Both the position numbers and the translations under genes were made by a program. This document shows positions 35,718 through 43,409 of a stretch of 64,000 nucleotides of DNA, one piece after another. Every line of letters begins with the position of its first letter. Position 1 is the first letter of the stretch. The DNA is from JAICMB01 sp035295125 (lineage in GTDB: Bacteria > Acidobacteriota > Terriglobia > Bryobacterales > Bryobacteraceae). The DNA is taken from NCBI GenBank assembly GCA_035295125.1, contig DATGJP010000016.1, positions 1 through 64,000 of the forward strand. The letters run 5' to 3'. The notes beneath the pieces are model-generated. The model saw only the letters and a program-made list of their open reading frames with translations, had not been told where the DNA came from and searched no databases.

Positions 35718-36417
35718 GCTGCTTCAGCAGTTCCTCGGCGTGTAAGGCGCCATCCGGCGTCTCTTCGTGTTTGAAGAAGACGTAGGAGTCCTTGCCGGAA
35801 TCGAGCAAGCCCTTCGTCGTGGCGGCTATCTCATTGCGATCCTCAACCGTATATTCCGGCTTCCGCAATCGTGAATAGACGAAATCGGCGGTGATCACTT
35901 TCGGGATTACGATCCGCTCCGACTCGGCGAGACACAGTGCCGCCCCGTGCTTTTCCAGGAGCGCGTACACTTCGTCGCTCAACCACGAAGCATGGCGAAA
36001 CTCGAATGCACAGCGTATGTCCGAAGGCACCGTGGGTAGGAACTCAGCGAGTCGTGCGACGTCGCATTTCATGGCGGGCGGCAACTGAAACAGCACCGGG
36101 CCGAGGCGCCGCGCGGTACGCAGTGGTTCGATCGCCCGGAAAAACACCTCGGTAAACTCGCTCGGCTGCAGCTTCTGAATATGTGTGATCCGCATGTGCG
36201 CCTTGACGGGGAAGACAAAACCCGATGGTGTCGCGGTCACCCAGCTTTCCAGTGTAGAAGCCGACGGCAAGCGGCGAAACGTATAGTTGATCTCCACCGC
36301 GTTGAGCCGCGTCGCGTAAAACTCGAGAAATTTCTTAGACGGCAGCTTTTCGGGATAGAAAGCCGGCTTCCACGAAGCATAGGCGAATCCCGAAGTGCCG
36401 CAGTATAACTTGGCCAT
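35683..36417 (-). CDS. DUF72 protein (paralog 2)
   Basis: The 244-residue protein has the same DUF72 order as the one at 18106-19023: YCGTSGFAYASWKPAFYP, FYATRLNAVEINYTFRRLP, FVFPVKAHMRITH, GPVLFQLPP, FVYSRLRKPEYT and YVFFKHEETPDGALHA. It is shorter and diverged, so it is an independent paralog rather than a recent duplicate. The function is not established. It is convergent with and overlaps the Ku gene. Confidence 0.85.
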   Translation of the reverse strand: MAKLYCGTSGFAYASWKPAFYPEKLPSKKFLEFYATRLNAVEINYTFRRLPSASTLESWVTATPSGFVFPVKAHMRITHIQKLQPSEFTEVFFRAIEPLRTARRLGPVLFQLPPAMKCDVARLAEFLPTVPSDIRCAFEFRHASWLSDEVYALLEKHGAALCLAESERIVIPKVITADFVYSRLRKPEYTVEDRNEIAATTKGLLDSGKDSYVFFKHEETPDGALHAEELLKQLNPSAQPASSA

Positions 36418-36496
36418 CGATGAGGCGATTGTCGCATTATTGAAGCCGCGCGTGGCATACTAGGTCAAACTGCAAAACAACCAGTAGGAGTTGTCC

Positions 36497-37639
36497 ATGT
36501 TTTGTGTGAATTGTGGCAGCCAGCTTCCCCCGAACACGGCGTTTTGCGCGCGATGCGGTTACAGGCAGGGCGTACCGCCCGGGATGGCTGCTGCACCGCA
36601 AGCGCCTCCGCCGATGCCAGTCCAGCACCGGCATTTGATAGAGTCGCTCGAAAGTAAGATCAACCACCTGGCGTGTACTGAAAAGCTCGAAGGCTTTAGT
36701 TTGCGCCAGATGTTTTCCGAGGTCTTCAAGAAGCGCACGCAAGAGGAGATCGACGACTACTTCATCGCGGGAACCACGCGTACCACGCCGGACATGAAAG
36801 ATGTCCAAACCGGATGGCCCAAGCCCTGGTTCTTCATGCGGCTGCTGGCGTTCGTCGCATCGGCGTACGCGATCCTGGCAGTAGCGTTCGACCAGACACA
36901 CAATCCCAACCTGATTCCCGGCTTAATCGTCATGGGCGCATTCGCAATGCCGGTTTCGACGTTGTTTCTCTTCTACGAGCTGAACACCCCACGCAACGTA
37001 CCCTTTCACGCGGTGATTTCACTGTTTTGCCTGGGTGGGGTGGCGTCGCTGTTCATTACCATCCTGATCATCGATCCGATGCTGTCAATGCTCAGTTGGA
37101 TGGGCGCATCGAGCGCCGGTATCACGGAAGAGACTTCGAAGTTGATAGCGGTGGTTATCCTGGCGCGTCGCGCAAAACACAAGTACATCTTGAATGGCCT
37201 TCTGTTCGGGGCGGCAATTGGAGCCGGTTTCGGCGCTTTCGAGAGCGCCGGGTATGCGTTTCGCGCAGGTTTGAGCAGCGTGCAGGGCATGACCACGAGT
37301 ATCTGGTTCCGCGCGGCGCTGGCGCCTTTCATGCACGTCGCCTGGACCGCGATTTCCGCAGGCGCGTTATGGCGATCGAGAAATGGCGGGCCGTTGACTT
37401 TCAAAGCCGCTGACGGGCGCTTCTGGCGGACGTTCCTGATTCCCGTGGTGCTTCACATGATCTGGAACTCGCCGCTGCAGCTCCCGTTGCAATTGACGCA
37501 CGTCATCACCGGCGTAATCGCCTGGTACGTCGTGTTCGCGCTTACGCAGCAGGGACTCCGCCAGGTGCGCGACGAGCAGCTTTCGGCGGCTCAAGAAGCT
37601 CTGCGGGCAACGCGTACGATGGTCGCGCAGGCTTTCTAA
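36497..37639 (+). CDS. Zinc-ribbon PrsW-like intramembrane protease
   Basis: A protein of about 380 residues; AGGAG lies 6 nt before the ATG. The N-terminus is a zinc ribbon (CVNCGSQLPPNTAFCARCG). A linker and about eight membrane helices follow. PrsW motifs are present: ITEETSKLI (Glu211, Glu212, Lys215), GAFESAGYAF, and FMHVAWTAISAGALW with a later LHMIWNSPLQL. PrsW enzymes cut anti-sigma factors in the membrane. No anti-sigma gene is adjacent; the nearest sigma gene is the ECF gene at 48.5-49.0 kb. Confidence 0.8.
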   Translation: MFCVNCGSQLPPNTAFCARCGYRQGVPPGMAAAPQAPPPMPVQHRHLIESLESKINHLACTEKLEGFSLRQMFSEVFKKRTQEEIDDYFIAGTTRTTPDMKDVQTGWPKPWFFMRLLAFVASAYAILAVAFDQTHNPNLIPGLIVMGAFAMPVSTLFLFYELNTPRNVPFHAVISLFCLGGVASLFITILIIDPMLSMLSWMGASSAGITEETSKLIAVVILARRAKHKYILNGLLFGAAIGAGFGAFESAGYAFRAGLSSVQGMTTSIWFRAALAPFMHVAWTAISAGALWRSRNGGPLTFKAADGRFWRTFLIPVVLHMIWNSPLQLPLQLTHVITGVIAWYVVFALTQQGLRQVRDEQLSAAQEALRATRTMVAQAF

Positions 37640-37661
37640 ATCAAGGTGCATCGCCCGTCCC

Positions 37662-37667
37662 TATAAT
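37662..37667 (+). promoter_or_regulatory. Consensus -10 box before the nitrate cluster
   Basis: A perfect TATAAT ends 12 nt before the ATG of the NarK-type gene at 37680. No clear -35 box is seen. If used, the transcript leader would be about 5 nt long. Confidence 0.4.
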
Positions 37668-37679
37668 GGGAATGGTTCG

Positions 37680-39881
37680 ATGGCTGCCCAGAAATCTGGT
37701 GCACTGGTTGTTGGGACGATCTCCTTCACCTTATGCTTTGCCGCATGGGGATTGATCGCTGCGTTTGCTCCCCGCTTTCGTGACCTCTTCCATCTCTCCG
37801 CAACCCAGGCATCATTCCTGGTTGCCGTTCCCGTCATCCTGGGGGCGTTAGCGCGCATCCCGATGGGGATGTTGGCGGACCGGTTCGGTGGACGCCTGGT
37901 TTTCACGGTGTTAATGCTCGCGGCTTGTTTGCCGGCATACCTGACACCGTTAGCAACCAGTTATCGGGAGTTGTTGGTTGCAGGTTTCTTTCTTGGCCTG
38001 GCGGGTTCTTCTTTCGCAGTCGGCGTTGGATTTGTATCGCGGTGGTTCAGCGCCGAGCGCCAGGGCTCCGCACTCGGTGTGTATGGGCTTGGCAACATCG
38101 GGCAATCGGCGGCGGTATTCCTCGGGCCCGTGATCGCGGCATCGGTGGGGTGGCAGAATGTTTTTCGCGGCGTCACCGTGATCCTGGCGGTCTGGGCTGT
38201 CGTGTTTGGAATCGTGGCGCGCAACGCGCCAGTGACGGTCCGGCCGAAAGGCATCGGCGAGATGCTCGCCATCCTGGCGCGCGAACGTCTGTCATGGGCG
38301 CTGTCGGCATTCTATTTTCTGACGTTCGGCGGCTTCGTGGCGTTTTCGATTTATCTGCCGAGCCTGCTCAAAGACCAGTTCCACCTTACGCCGGCCGATG
38401 CTGGCTTCCGCACGGCCGGGTTTGTCGTACTCGCGACGCTTTTACGGCCAGTCGGTGGATGGCTGTCCGACCGCATCGGCGGTGCTCGCGTTTTGTCGGC
38501 TGTGTTTTCCGTGGTAATCCCGTTCGCGCTGCTGCTGGCATGGCCATCGATGCTCCCCTTCACGATCGGCGCGCTCGGATGCGCGGCGCTAATGGGCTTG
38601 GGCAACGGCGCAGTCTTCAAGCTCGTGCCTCAATACTTCCCGCGCGAGACGGGCACCGTAACAGGCCTTGTTGGCGCGATGGGCGGGCTGGGAGGCTTCT
38701 TCCCGCCGCTATTGCTCGGGTTTTTCCGCGACCGCATCGGTGCGGTGTGGCCCGGCTTCGTCCTACTTGCGTTTGTCTCCTTCGTGCTCTGGCGTGTAAA
38801 CGCCCGCGTGTTTGTCGCTCGTCAGGAGACGCGCGGCAGCGACAAAGTGCGTGCCGGGGTTTGGGCCACTATATACGCGATGGTGTTGGTGGCGGCCATC
38901 GTCGTCGGATCGCGCAACCTCGCGAATTTCGACCCCGCCCTCGTGATTTATACGTTCGCGGTCATCTTCGCGACATGGGGTGTTGTTTATCACTATGTCA
39001 TTTGGCTCGATAAACCCCCGACGCGGATGTACTGGCGTCGGGGATGGGAGATTTTCCGGAGCCGCGGCGTCCTCGGCGCAAGTCTCGATCTCGCACGGTT
39101 GACCGCGCGCAACATCGTCGCACAAGTATTCATTCGCAAACGCTCGCACCTACGATGGTGGATGCATCAGTTCATCTTTTGGGGATGCGTTCTTGCAGCC
39201 ACCATCACGTTCCCTCTAGTGTTCGGCTGGATCTCATTCCGATCGCTGCCAGACGATCAATCGGTCTACGTTACGTATCTGTTCGGATTCCCGGCGGGAC
39301 AATTCCCGCTGCATACGGTGACCGCGTTTCTTCTGTTTCACGGCCTGGATATTGCCGCGATCCTGGTGATTGCCGGCGTGTTTCTGTCGCTTTGGCGCCG
39401 CTTGAATGACAAAGGAGCTCAGACGCTGCAGAGCTTTGCGATGGACTTCTTCCCCATCATTCTGTTGTTCGCGATCTCCATCACCGGCATTGCCCTCACC
39501 GTCTCGCAGGAGTGGCTGCGCGGTGCGGCCTACAGCTTTCTGGCGATCATCCATGCCATCACCGTAATTGCCGCCTTGCTCTACCTGCCCTTCGGAAAGT
39601 TCTTCCACATTTTCCAGAGGCCCGCGCAACTAGGCGTGAAACTTTACCACCAGACGGGCGACAGTGGTCCTGGTGCAATTTGCCCGCGCTGCCGGGAACG
39701 GTTTGCATCCGCACTCCACATTCAGGACCTTAAAACCGTGCTTCCTCAACTCGGTTTCGATTACACATTGCCCGGAACAGGGCACGCCTGGCAGGACCTC
39801 TGTCCCGCCTGCAAGCGAAAGACGCTGTCGGCCTCTCAACTGAAGCTGAAGTACGCGGCCGAAGAAGGGATTCATGGCTAA
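37680..39881 (+). CDS. narK: NarK nitrate/nitrite transporter fused to NarI-like cytochrome b domain
   Basis: The 733-residue protein is a fusion. Residues about 1-385 are an MFS nitrate/nitrite porter (AAFAPRFRDLF, RIPMGMLADRFGGR, the NNP-type GLAGSSFAVGVGFVSRWF and GAMGGLGGFFPPLLLG). After a two-helix linker, about 460-690 has helices with His pairs typical of NarI-type cytochrome b: WWMHQFIFWG, LLFHGLDIAA, IIHAITVIAAL, and LPFGKFFHIFQRP. The tail has two CxxC pairs (CPRC, CPAC), which may bind metal. It would import nitrate and pass quinol electrons toward the reductase. It overlaps the next gene by 8 nt. Confidence 0.85.
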   Translation: MAAQKSGALVVGTISFTLCFAAWGLIAAFAPRFRDLFHLSATQASFLVAVPVILGALARIPMGMLADRFGGRLVFTVLMLAACLPAYLTPLATSYRELLVAGFFLGLAGSSFAVGVGFVSRWFSAERQGSALGVYGLGNIGQSAAVFLGPVIAASVGWQNVFRGVTVILAVWAVVFGIVARNAPVTVRPKGIGEMLAILARERLSWALSAFYFLTFGGFVAFSIYLPSLLKDQFHLTPADAGFRTAGFVVLATLLRPVGGWLSDRIGGARVLSAVFSVVIPFALLLAWPSMLPFTIGALGCAALMGLGNGAVFKLVPQYFPRETGTVTGLVGAMGGLGGFFPPLLLGFFRDRIGAVWPGFVLLAFVSFVLWRVNARVFVARQETRGSDKVRAGVWATIYAMVLVAAIVVGSRNLANFDPALVIYTFAVIFATWGVVYHYVIWLDKPPTRMYWRRGWEIFRSRGVLGASLDLARLTARNIVAQVFIRKRSHLRWWMHQFIFWGCVLAATITFPLVFGWISFRSLPDDQSVYVTYLFGFPAGQFPLHTVTAFLLFHGLDIAAILVIAGVFLSLWRRLNDKGAQTLQSFAMDFFPIILLFAISITGIALTVSQEWLRGAAYSFLAIIHAITVIAALLYLPFGKFFHIFQRPAQLGVKLYHQTGDSGPGAICPRCRERFASALHIQDLKTVLPQLGFDYTLPGTGHAWQDLCPACKRKTLSASQLKLKYAAEEGIHG

Positions 39882-42054
39882 GCCTCCACTTCCGTTGGAG
39901 CAACTGCGCGAGCAATTCGGACCACATCTCAACTACATACCCGAAGGCGGGTGGACCGAAGAATCGCGTCACGCGCCCGACCGGCTGGTGAAGACGCATT
40001 GTTGTTTCTGCGGCCAGCAATGCGGCATACAACTCAAAGTTCGCGAGAATCGTGTGATCGGATTCGAGCCATGGGAGGAGTTTCCGTTCAATCGCGGGAT
40101 GCTGTGCCCCAAGGGCGTCAAACGCTACCTGCAGGCGAACCACCCGGATCGGCTGATGAATCCGCTGCTTCGGACCGCGGCGGGTTTCACTCCGGCGACC
40201 TGGGACGATGCGCTCGACCTTACCGTCCGGCGCCTGCGCGAAATCCAGGAGCGCTACGGCAAGGACGCCGTTGCTGTGTTCGGCGGCGCATCGCTGACGA
40301 CGGAAAAAGCCTACTTGATGGGCAAATTCGCTCGCGTGGCGCTTGGAACCCGGCATATCGACTATAACGGCCGCCTCTGCATGGTGTCCGCCGGGACGGC
40401 GTACAAGCTGGCCTTTGATGTCGACCGCAGCCTGATCCCTTGGAGCGAGATTCCTAAGGCAGAAGTGTTATTCGTGGCCGGCGCGAACGTTGGCGAGTGC
40501 GCGCCGATCACGACAGATTACATCTGGCGATGCCGCGACAATGGCGGCAAACTGATCGTCGCCGATCCACGCATGACGCCCATCTCGCGCAATGCGGATT
40601 TGTTTCTCCCGGTCCGCCCCGGCACCGATCTGGCGCTTCTCAACAGCATGCTGTACGTCGTGCTGCGCGACAACCTCCAGGACGACAAATTCATTGCCGG
40701 GCACACCTCGGGCTTCGAGGCTGTAAAGGCGTCTGTCGAACGTTACGATCCACGCACGGCCGCCGAAATGACCGGGGTACCGCCGGACGCAATCGAGAAG
40801 GCAGCCCACTGGTTCGCCAAAGCAGATCGCGCCATCGCGATGCACGCCCGCGGGCTGGAGCATCATTCGAAGGGTGTCGAGAATTGCTCCGCCTTGATCA
40901 ACCTGACGCTGGCCACTGGCCATATCGGACGCGAAGGCTGCGGCTGCACGATGATTACGGGGCAGGGAAATGGTCAGGGCGGACGCGAGCACGGCCAGAA
41001 GTGCGATCAGTTGCCGGGGCAGCGTTCTCTGCTCGATCCAAAGGCTCGCGAGCACGTCGCAAAGGTGTGGGGCATTTTACCGGACGATCTGCCGCAACCG
41101 GGTTACACGGCGCAGGAGATCATGAACGCCATCCACGCCGGCGAGATTAAGGCGCTGTTCTCGGCGTGCTTCAATCCGCTGGTTTCGCTTCCCAACGCGG
41201 ATTTCACACGCGAAGCGCTCGAGAAACTGGAATTCTTCTGCGTCACCGATTTCTTTTTGTCGGAAACTGCTCGTTTCGCCGACGTGGTTCTTGCCGGCAG
41301 TCTGCAGGAGGAAGAGGAAGGCGTCACCTGCAGCGCCGAGGGACGTGTGATTCATATCCAGCGCGCTGTCGATCCGCCAGGTAACGCCCGACGCGACTCC
41401 GACATCGTCTGCGAAGTGGCGCGCAGGCTCGGCAAAGAGAAATTCTTCACGTATCGAAGTTCGCGCGAAATCTTCGATGAGCTGCGTGAGGCCTCGCGCG
41501 GCGGTCACGCTGATTATTACGGCATAACGTACGAAAAGATTGACCTTCAGAAGGGTGTTTTCTGGCCGTGCCCGAGCCTCGATCATCCCGGAACGCCCAA
41601 CCTCATCGAAGACGGGGTCTCGTTCTTCCCGGATGGGAAGTGCCGCTTCCAGGTCGCCGAGTGGCGCGAGAGCGGCGATCCGGTGGACGCAGATTTTCCC
41701 ATCTACCTGACGACCGGACGCGTCGTGAGCCAGTATTTGTCGGGAACGCAAACACGGCGGATCGGCGGCCTGGTCGACATTTATCCAGAGCCGCGCGTCG
41801 AAATGCATCCGAAGCTCGCGGCGCAGTATGGCATTGCCGATAAAGACTGGGTGACGGTGACGAGCCGCCGCTCGGAAATCACGCTGCGCGCCAGCGTGGT
41901 GCGCACGATTCGTCCCGACACCGTATTCATCCCCTATCATTGGGCGGACGAGAAGAGCGTTAACCGCCTCACACATCGTACGCTCGACCCTCGCAGCAAG
42001 ATACCGGAATTCAAAGTATCCGCCTGCCGGATTCACAAGGGAGCGCAACCGTAG
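39874..42054 (+). CDS. NarB/NapA-type molybdenum nitrate reductase catalytic subunit
   Basis: The 726-residue protein has an N-terminal 4Fe-4S site CCFCGQQC (Cys43, Cys46, Cys50) with the fourth ligand in MLCPKG (Cys78). The molybdenum ligand is a Cys in GRLCMVSA (Cys169), as in NapA/NarB rather than Asp as in NarG. Molybdopterin-binding segments include ATGHIGREGCG, GQGNGQGGREHGQK, and the C-terminal domain TGRVVSQYLSGTQTRR. There is no twin-arginine leader, so it should be cytoplasmic. The substrate is inferred from the NarK neighbour; another oxyanion is possible. It shares single bases with the next start (TAGTG). Confidence 0.88.
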   Translation: MAKPPLPLEQLREQFGPHLNYIPEGGWTEESRHAPDRLVKTHCCFCGQQCGIQLKVRENRVIGFEPWEEFPFNRGMLCPKGVKRYLQANHPDRLMNPLLRTAAGFTPATWDDALDLTVRRLREIQERYGKDAVAVFGGASLTTEKAYLMGKFARVALGTRHIDYNGRLCMVSAGTAYKLAFDVDRSLIPWSEIPKAEVLFVAGANVGECAPITTDYIWRCRDNGGKLIVADPRMTPISRNADLFLPVRPGTDLALLNSMLYVVLRDNLQDDKFIAGHTSGFEAVKASVERYDPRTAAEMTGVPPDAIEKAAHWFAKADRAIAMHARGLEHHSKGVENCSALINLTLATGHIGREGCGCTMITGQGNGQGGREHGQKCDQLPGQRSLLDPKAREHVAKVWGILPDDLPQPGYTAQEIMNAIHAGEIKALFSACFNPLVSLPNADFTREALEKLEFFCVTDFFLSETARFADVVLAGSLQEEEEGVTCSAEGRVIHIQRAVDPPGNARRDSDIVCEVARRLGKEKFFTYRSSREIFDELREASRGGHADYYGITYEKIDLQKGVFWPCPSLDHPGTPNLIEDGVSFFPDGKCRFQVAEWRESGDPVDADFPIYLTTGRVVSQYLSGTQTRRIGGLVDIYPEPRVEMHPKLAAQYGIADKDWVTVTSRRSEITLRASVVRTIRPDTVFIPYHWADEKSVNRLTHRTLDPRSKIPEFKVSACRIHKGAQP

Positions 42055-42632
42055 TGTTCGGGTACGAGTTCTACGTCGATCCTTCGCGTTGCATCGGCTG
42101 CCAGTCGTGCGTCAAGGCGTGCGAGGAGTGCGAAACGCATCGCGGTCACTCCATGATCAATTTCGATTTCATCGATCGCTCCGAGACGATTGGTACAGCA
42201 GCGTTCGTGTGCTGGCATTGCGACGATCCCACCTGCGCGCAGGTGTGCCCGGCAGACGCTATCAAAAAAGGTGAGGACGGCATCGTGCAATCGGCCCTCA
42301 AGCCGCGTTGCATCGCGTGCTCGAACTGCGTCTACGCCTGCCCGTTTGGAATCCCGAAGATCATTCCGGAGTATGAGCAGATGATGAAATGCGACATGTG
42401 CTACGACCGCACGTCGGTCGGCAAGCGCCCTATGTGCGCCACCGTCTGCCCAAGCCAGGCGCTCTCCTACGTCCGTCCGGAAGACATCGTGCGCCGGCGC
42501 GAGAAGCCAACTAACGTGTTCTATTTTGGGAATCAGAGGGTGACGACGCAGGTCTACATGATGACCCCGCCGGGAGCTGACTCGGTTACCGCAGACATTA
42601 CCGAATTCATGTGGGAGAAAGCTGATGCGTGA
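42054..42632 (+). CDS. Four-cluster 4Fe-4S ferredoxin subunit (NrfC/DmsB-like)
   Basis: The 192-residue protein has four Cys clusters: CIGCQSCVKACEEC, CWHCDDPTCAQVCP, CIACSNCVYACP, and CDMCYDR with a later CATVCP. This is the DmsB/NrfC/PhsB subunit layout that passes electrons between a membrane quinol oxidase and a molybdenum catalytic subunit. It has no signal peptide. Its GTG start uses the last base of the reductase stop, and its end overlaps the Rieske gene by 8 nt. Confidence 0.9.
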   Translation: MFGYEFYVDPSRCIGCQSCVKACEECETHRGHSMINFDFIDRSETIGTAAFVCWHCDDPTCAQVCPADAIKKGEDGIVQSALKPRCIACSNCVYACPFGIPKIIPEYEQMMKCDMCYDRTSVGKRPMCATVCPSQALSYVRPEDIVRRREKPTNVFYFGNQRVTTQVYMMTPPGADSVTADITEFMWEKADA

Positions 42633-43119
42633 GCACGAACCTCTCTGGCGCGAAGAGTTTTCTATTTTCAAAGCGAACGAGCGCTATGTCAGCCGCAGGC
42701 AGCTTGCAAAATTCCTGACCCTGGGCAGCGCGGCGATGTTCGCGGGTAATCTGTGGATCCTGGCGCGAAGCTGGCTTCGCAAAGCGCCGCACTACGCGCG
42801 GCGGGCGGTGGCGCGGGCCGGCGAGATCCCTGTTGGAGGCGTAAAGCTATTTCAATATCCGAACCCGGGTGAACAATGCATCATGGTGCGGACGGCCGAA
42901 GATACGTATGTCGCATATAGCCAGAAGTGCACGCATCTTTCCTGCGCTGTGTACTACTCGCGCGAGCATGACCGGCTGGAATGCCCGTGCCACCAGGGTT
43001 ACTTCTCGATTCTGGACGGGTCGGTGCTGCAGGGACCGCCGACGCGTCCGCTCCCAAAGGTCGTGCTGGAACGTCAAGGCGATCAATTAATCGCGGTCAA
43101 AATGGAGCCGGAGGTATAG
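42625..43119 (+). CDS. Rieske 2Fe-2S protein with twin-arginine anchor
   Basis: The 164-residue protein has VSRRQLAKFLTLGS near residues 22-35 followed by a hydrophobic helix, a typical uncleaved twin-arginine signal anchor. The Rieske fold follows with CTHLSC (Cys102, His104, Cys107) and CPCHQG (Cys120, Cys122, His123). Cys107 and Cys122 can form the disulfide found in high-potential bc1-type Rieske proteins. It should be on the periplasmic face, although the catalytic subunit lacks an export signal. It overlaps the ferredoxin gene by 8 nt and lies 2 nt before the next gene. Confidence 0.9.
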   Translation: MREHEPLWREEFSIFKANERYVSRRQLAKFLTLGSAAMFAGNLWILARSWLRKAPHYARRAVARAGEIPVGGVKLFQYPNPGEQCIMVRTAEDTYVAYSQKCTHLSCAVYYSREHDRLECPCHQGYFSILDGSVLQGPPTRPLPKVVLERQGDQLIAVKMEPEV

Positions 43120-43121
43120 CG

Positions 43122-43409
43122 ATGCCCTGGCATACCGATCCGAGGCAAGGGCGCGGGCTCACGGCGATTGATGCTGTCACGGCGTTGATCGTATTGCTGC
43201 TGGTGGTGCAGATCTGGCTGTTGTCCGTCACACTAGACACTTTTCTCGCCGGGCACACGGAAACGGCGCTGCCCGCCGCGATCGCGTCGGGTGTGCTGTG
43301 CGCCGTGTGCTTCGCGCTCTATCGCTTTGCGCGACGGGTGGACCGGGAAGCTCGTTCGCTACTCCCGGGCGACGCTGGCCGGACTTCCGAACGGCAGCCG
43401 CAGCCGTAG
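43122..43409 (+). CDS. Small two-helix membrane protein of the nitrate cluster
   Basis: The 95-residue protein begins 2 nt after the Rieske stop. It has two hydrophobic helices (TAIDAVTALIVLLLVVQIWLL and ALPAAIASGVLCAVCFALYRF, each separated by a short loop) and a charged tail. It carries no cofactor motif. By position it could anchor or organise the complex. Its last 51 nt overlap the convergent ClC gene. Confidence 0.7.
   Translation: MPWHTDPRQGRGLTAIDAVTALIVLLLVVQIWLLSVTLDTFLAGHTETALPAAIASGVLCAVCFALYRFARRVDREARSLLPGDAGRTSERQPQP

Noticed and set aside
41077..42048. A 323-codon minus-strand frame opposite the molybdenum reductase
   Set aside because: No family signature and it lies inside a conserved catalytic gene.
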